The notes under the pieces are model-generated. The model was not told the DNA's origin. It did not search any database and worked only from the letters and a program-made list of their open reading frames with translations. A stretch of DNA of 6,774 nt from assembly GCA_023432075.1 (NCBI GenBank), contig JAEYVD010000017.1, positions 1 through 6,774 of the forward strand, read 5' to 3'. Origin of the DNA: Pseudomonadota bacterium (GTDB taxonomy: Bacteria > Pseudomonadota > Gammaproteobacteria > Burkholderiales > Burkholderiaceae_B). This document shows, piece by piece, positions 5,691 through 6,774 of this stretch; positions within the stretch are counted from its first letter, which is position 1, and each line of letters opens with the position of its first letter. The translations under genes and the position numbers were made by a program.

Positions 5691-6680
5691 ATGAACGACC
5701 ATCCCACCTCTTCGTCCGGCACTGCGCTGGCATCTGCGCGCAGAACGCTACAGATTGAAAGCCAAGGGCTGCAAGACCTGTCCGCCCGGCTGGACGACAG
5801 CTTCACGCGGGTTGTCGACCTGCTGCTCGCCTGCCGCGGCCGGGTGGTCGTCAGCGGCATCGGAAAAACGGGACACATCGCCCGCAAGATCGCCGCCACG
5901 CTGGCCTCCACCGGCACGCCCGCCTTCTTCGTGCACGCGGCCGAGGCCGTCCACGGCGATCTGGGCATGATCACCCGCGACGACGTCCTCATCGCGATCT
6001 CCTATTCCGGCTCAGGCTCGGAATTGCTGACAATCCTGCCCGTCGTGCGCCGCATGGGCGCGGGACTGGTCGCCATCACCGGCAACCCGCAATCCGAACT
6101 GGCCCGGCAGGCCGACATCCACCTGGATGCCAGCGTGGCCCAGGAAGCCTGCCCGATGAACCTGGCGCCCACCGCCAGCACCACCGCCGCCCTGGCGCTG
6201 GGCGACGCCCTGGCCGTCGCCTGCCTGGAGGCCCGCGGTTTCGGACCGCAGGACTTTGCCCGATCGCACCCGGGCGGCGCGCTGGGCCGCCGCCTGCTTA
6301 CCCACGTGCGCGACGTCATGCGCCAGGGAGACGCCCTGCCCATCGTCATGGCAGGCACCCCGGTGTCGCAGGCGCTGGAGGTCATGTCGGCCAAGGGCAT
6401 GGGCATGACCGTCGTCACCGACGCGCAGCACCGCCCGCAAGGCATCTTCACCGACGGCGACCTGCGCCGTCTCATCGCGCGGCACGGCGACATCCGCAGC
6501 CTGACCGTCGAGGCGGGCATGACGCGCTCGCCGCGCAGCATCAACCCCGAGGCGCTGGCGGTCGAAGCCGCCCGGCAGATGGACGAACAACGGCTCAATC
6601 ACATGCTGGTGTTGGACAATGACGGCGCGCTGGTCGGCGCATTGCACATGCACGATCTGATGGCCGCTAAAGTGGTATGA
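5691..6680 (+). CDS. kdsD: KdsD, D-arabinose-5-phosphate isomerase (329 aa)
   Basis: KdsD interconverts ribulose 5-phosphate and arabinose 5-phosphate, the first committed step towards Kdo, the sugar linking lipid A to the lipopolysaccharide core. It is a cytosolic KpsF/GutQ-family enzyme. The SIS domain covers about residues 40-180 with SGIGKTGHIARK (55-66), STGTPAFFVH (73-82), HGDLGM (88-93) and ISYSGSGSE (103-111). Residues matching the E. coli catalytic set keep the same numbers: Lys59, His88, Glu111, Glu152 and His193. Two CBS domains follow, at about 205-262 and 272-329, with GIFTDGDLRR (251-260) and GALHMHDL (316-323). Length is nearly identical to E. coli KdsD (328). The next in-frame stop upstream is at 5664-5666 and no ATG, GTG or TTG lies between, which supports this start even though no Shine-Dalgarno sequence is visible. 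The adjacent kdsC favours the lipopolysaccharide isomerase over a capsule (KpsF) or GutQ paralogue. Confidence 0.95.
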   Translation: MNDHPTSSSGTALASARRTLQIESQGLQDLSARLDDSFTRVVDLLLACRGRVVVSGIGKTGHIARKIAATLASTGTPAFFVHAAEAVHGDLGMITRDDVLIAISYSGSGSELLTILPVVRRMGAGLVAITGNPQSELARQADIHLDASVAQEACPMNLAPTASTTAALALGDALAVACLEARGFGPQDFARSHPGGALGRRLLTHVRDVMRQGDALPIVMAGTPVSQALEVMSAKGMGMTVVTDAQHRPQGIFTDGDLRRLIARHGDIRSLTVEAGMTRSPRSINPEALAVEAARQMDEQRLNHMLVLDNDGALVGALHMHDLMAAKVV

Positions 6681-6774
6681 CTATGAACCTTTCTGCTTCC
6701 GTGAATCACCCGGCCGAAGCGCTGGTGCTTGCCCGTATCCCTGCCATCGTGCGCGAACGCGCCGCGGCCGTGCG
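6677..6774 (+). CDS. kdsC: Probable KdsC, Kdo-8-phosphate phosphatase (N-terminal fragment, cut by right edge)
   Basis: Only 32 codons are present: MTMNLSASVNHPAEALVLAR followed by IPAIVRERAAAV. They end before the HAD-phosphatase motif DxDGVLTDG that would prove the assignment. The call rests on position (kdsC directly follows kdsD in the lipopolysaccharide operon of many Betaproteobacteria) and on the ARIP...R.RAA.V pattern that precedes the catalytic motif in related KdsC proteins as I remember them. KdsC would remove phosphate from Kdo 8-phosphate two steps after KdsD. The ATG at 6677 overlaps the kdsD stop as ATGA, indicating translational coupling. A second in-frame ATG at 6683 is equally possible as the true start. 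Confidence 0.75.
   Translation, partial: MTMNLSASVNHPAEALVLARIPAIVRERAAAV

Noticed and set aside
6012..6653. 213-codon and similar open frames on the minus strand opposite kdsD
   Set aside because: They are shadows of a well-conserved enzyme gene; the translations resemble no known family.
1..6774. Novel defence system, mobile element, CRISPR array or prophage content
   Set aside because: All coding space is taken by recognisable housekeeping or respiratory genes in conserved order. There are no spaced repeats, transposase or integrase features, or tRNA-linked junctions, so the window does not support such a claim.

Overview
The window is ordinary, high-GC chromosomal DNA from a Gram-negative bacterium. 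The proteins and the gene set resemble Betaproteobacteria of the order Burkholderiales, and most resemble the Bordetella/Achromobacter group (Alcaligenaceae). That placement is from memory of these protein families, not from a search. I see no mobile elements, CRISPR arrays, tRNA or rRNA genes, and no signs of recent transfer.

Layout, left to right. (1) Positions 1-3382, minus strand: a cytochrome bd quinol oxidase cluster transcribed right to left as cydA, cydB, cydX and the first 166 codons of cydD, which runs off the left edge. The genes are tightly packed: gaps of 14 and 16 bases, then a GTGA overlap between cydX and cydD. CydX is only 41 residues and is easily missed. (2) Positions 3509-4054, minus strand: a GbsR/MarR-type winged-helix regulator 126 bases upstream of cydA and in the same direction. 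(3) Positions 4055-4368: an intergenic region of about 314 bases. It holds the regulator's probable promoter, a perfect 20-bp palindrome lying on the predicted transcription start, a terminator for purT, and two further inverted repeats. (4) Positions 4369-5586, minus strand: purT, the formate-dependent GAR transformylase. (5) Positions 5587-5690: a 104-base divergent intergenic region. (6) Positions 5691-6774, plus strand: kdsD (arabinose-5-phosphate isomerase), overlapping by ATGA with the start of a probable kdsC (Kdo-8-phosphate phosphatase) that runs off the right edge.

How the genes work together. CydA, CydB and CydX form the membrane-bound, oxygen-reducing quinol oxidase used at low oxygen. 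CydD, with a CydC expected beyond the left edge, is the ABC exporter needed for its maturation. The regulator upstream is the natural candidate to control the cluster. Its own promoter carries a palindrome in the position expected for autorepression, and a degenerate copy of that sequence lies upstream of cydA. PurT works in purine synthesis. KdsD and KdsC supply Kdo for lipopolysaccharide.

The gene content is not new. The part most worth following is the proposed circuit linking a GbsR/MarR-family protein to a bd oxidase. Second is the kdsD start, which has no Shine-Dalgarno sequence and may belong to a leaderless transcript.
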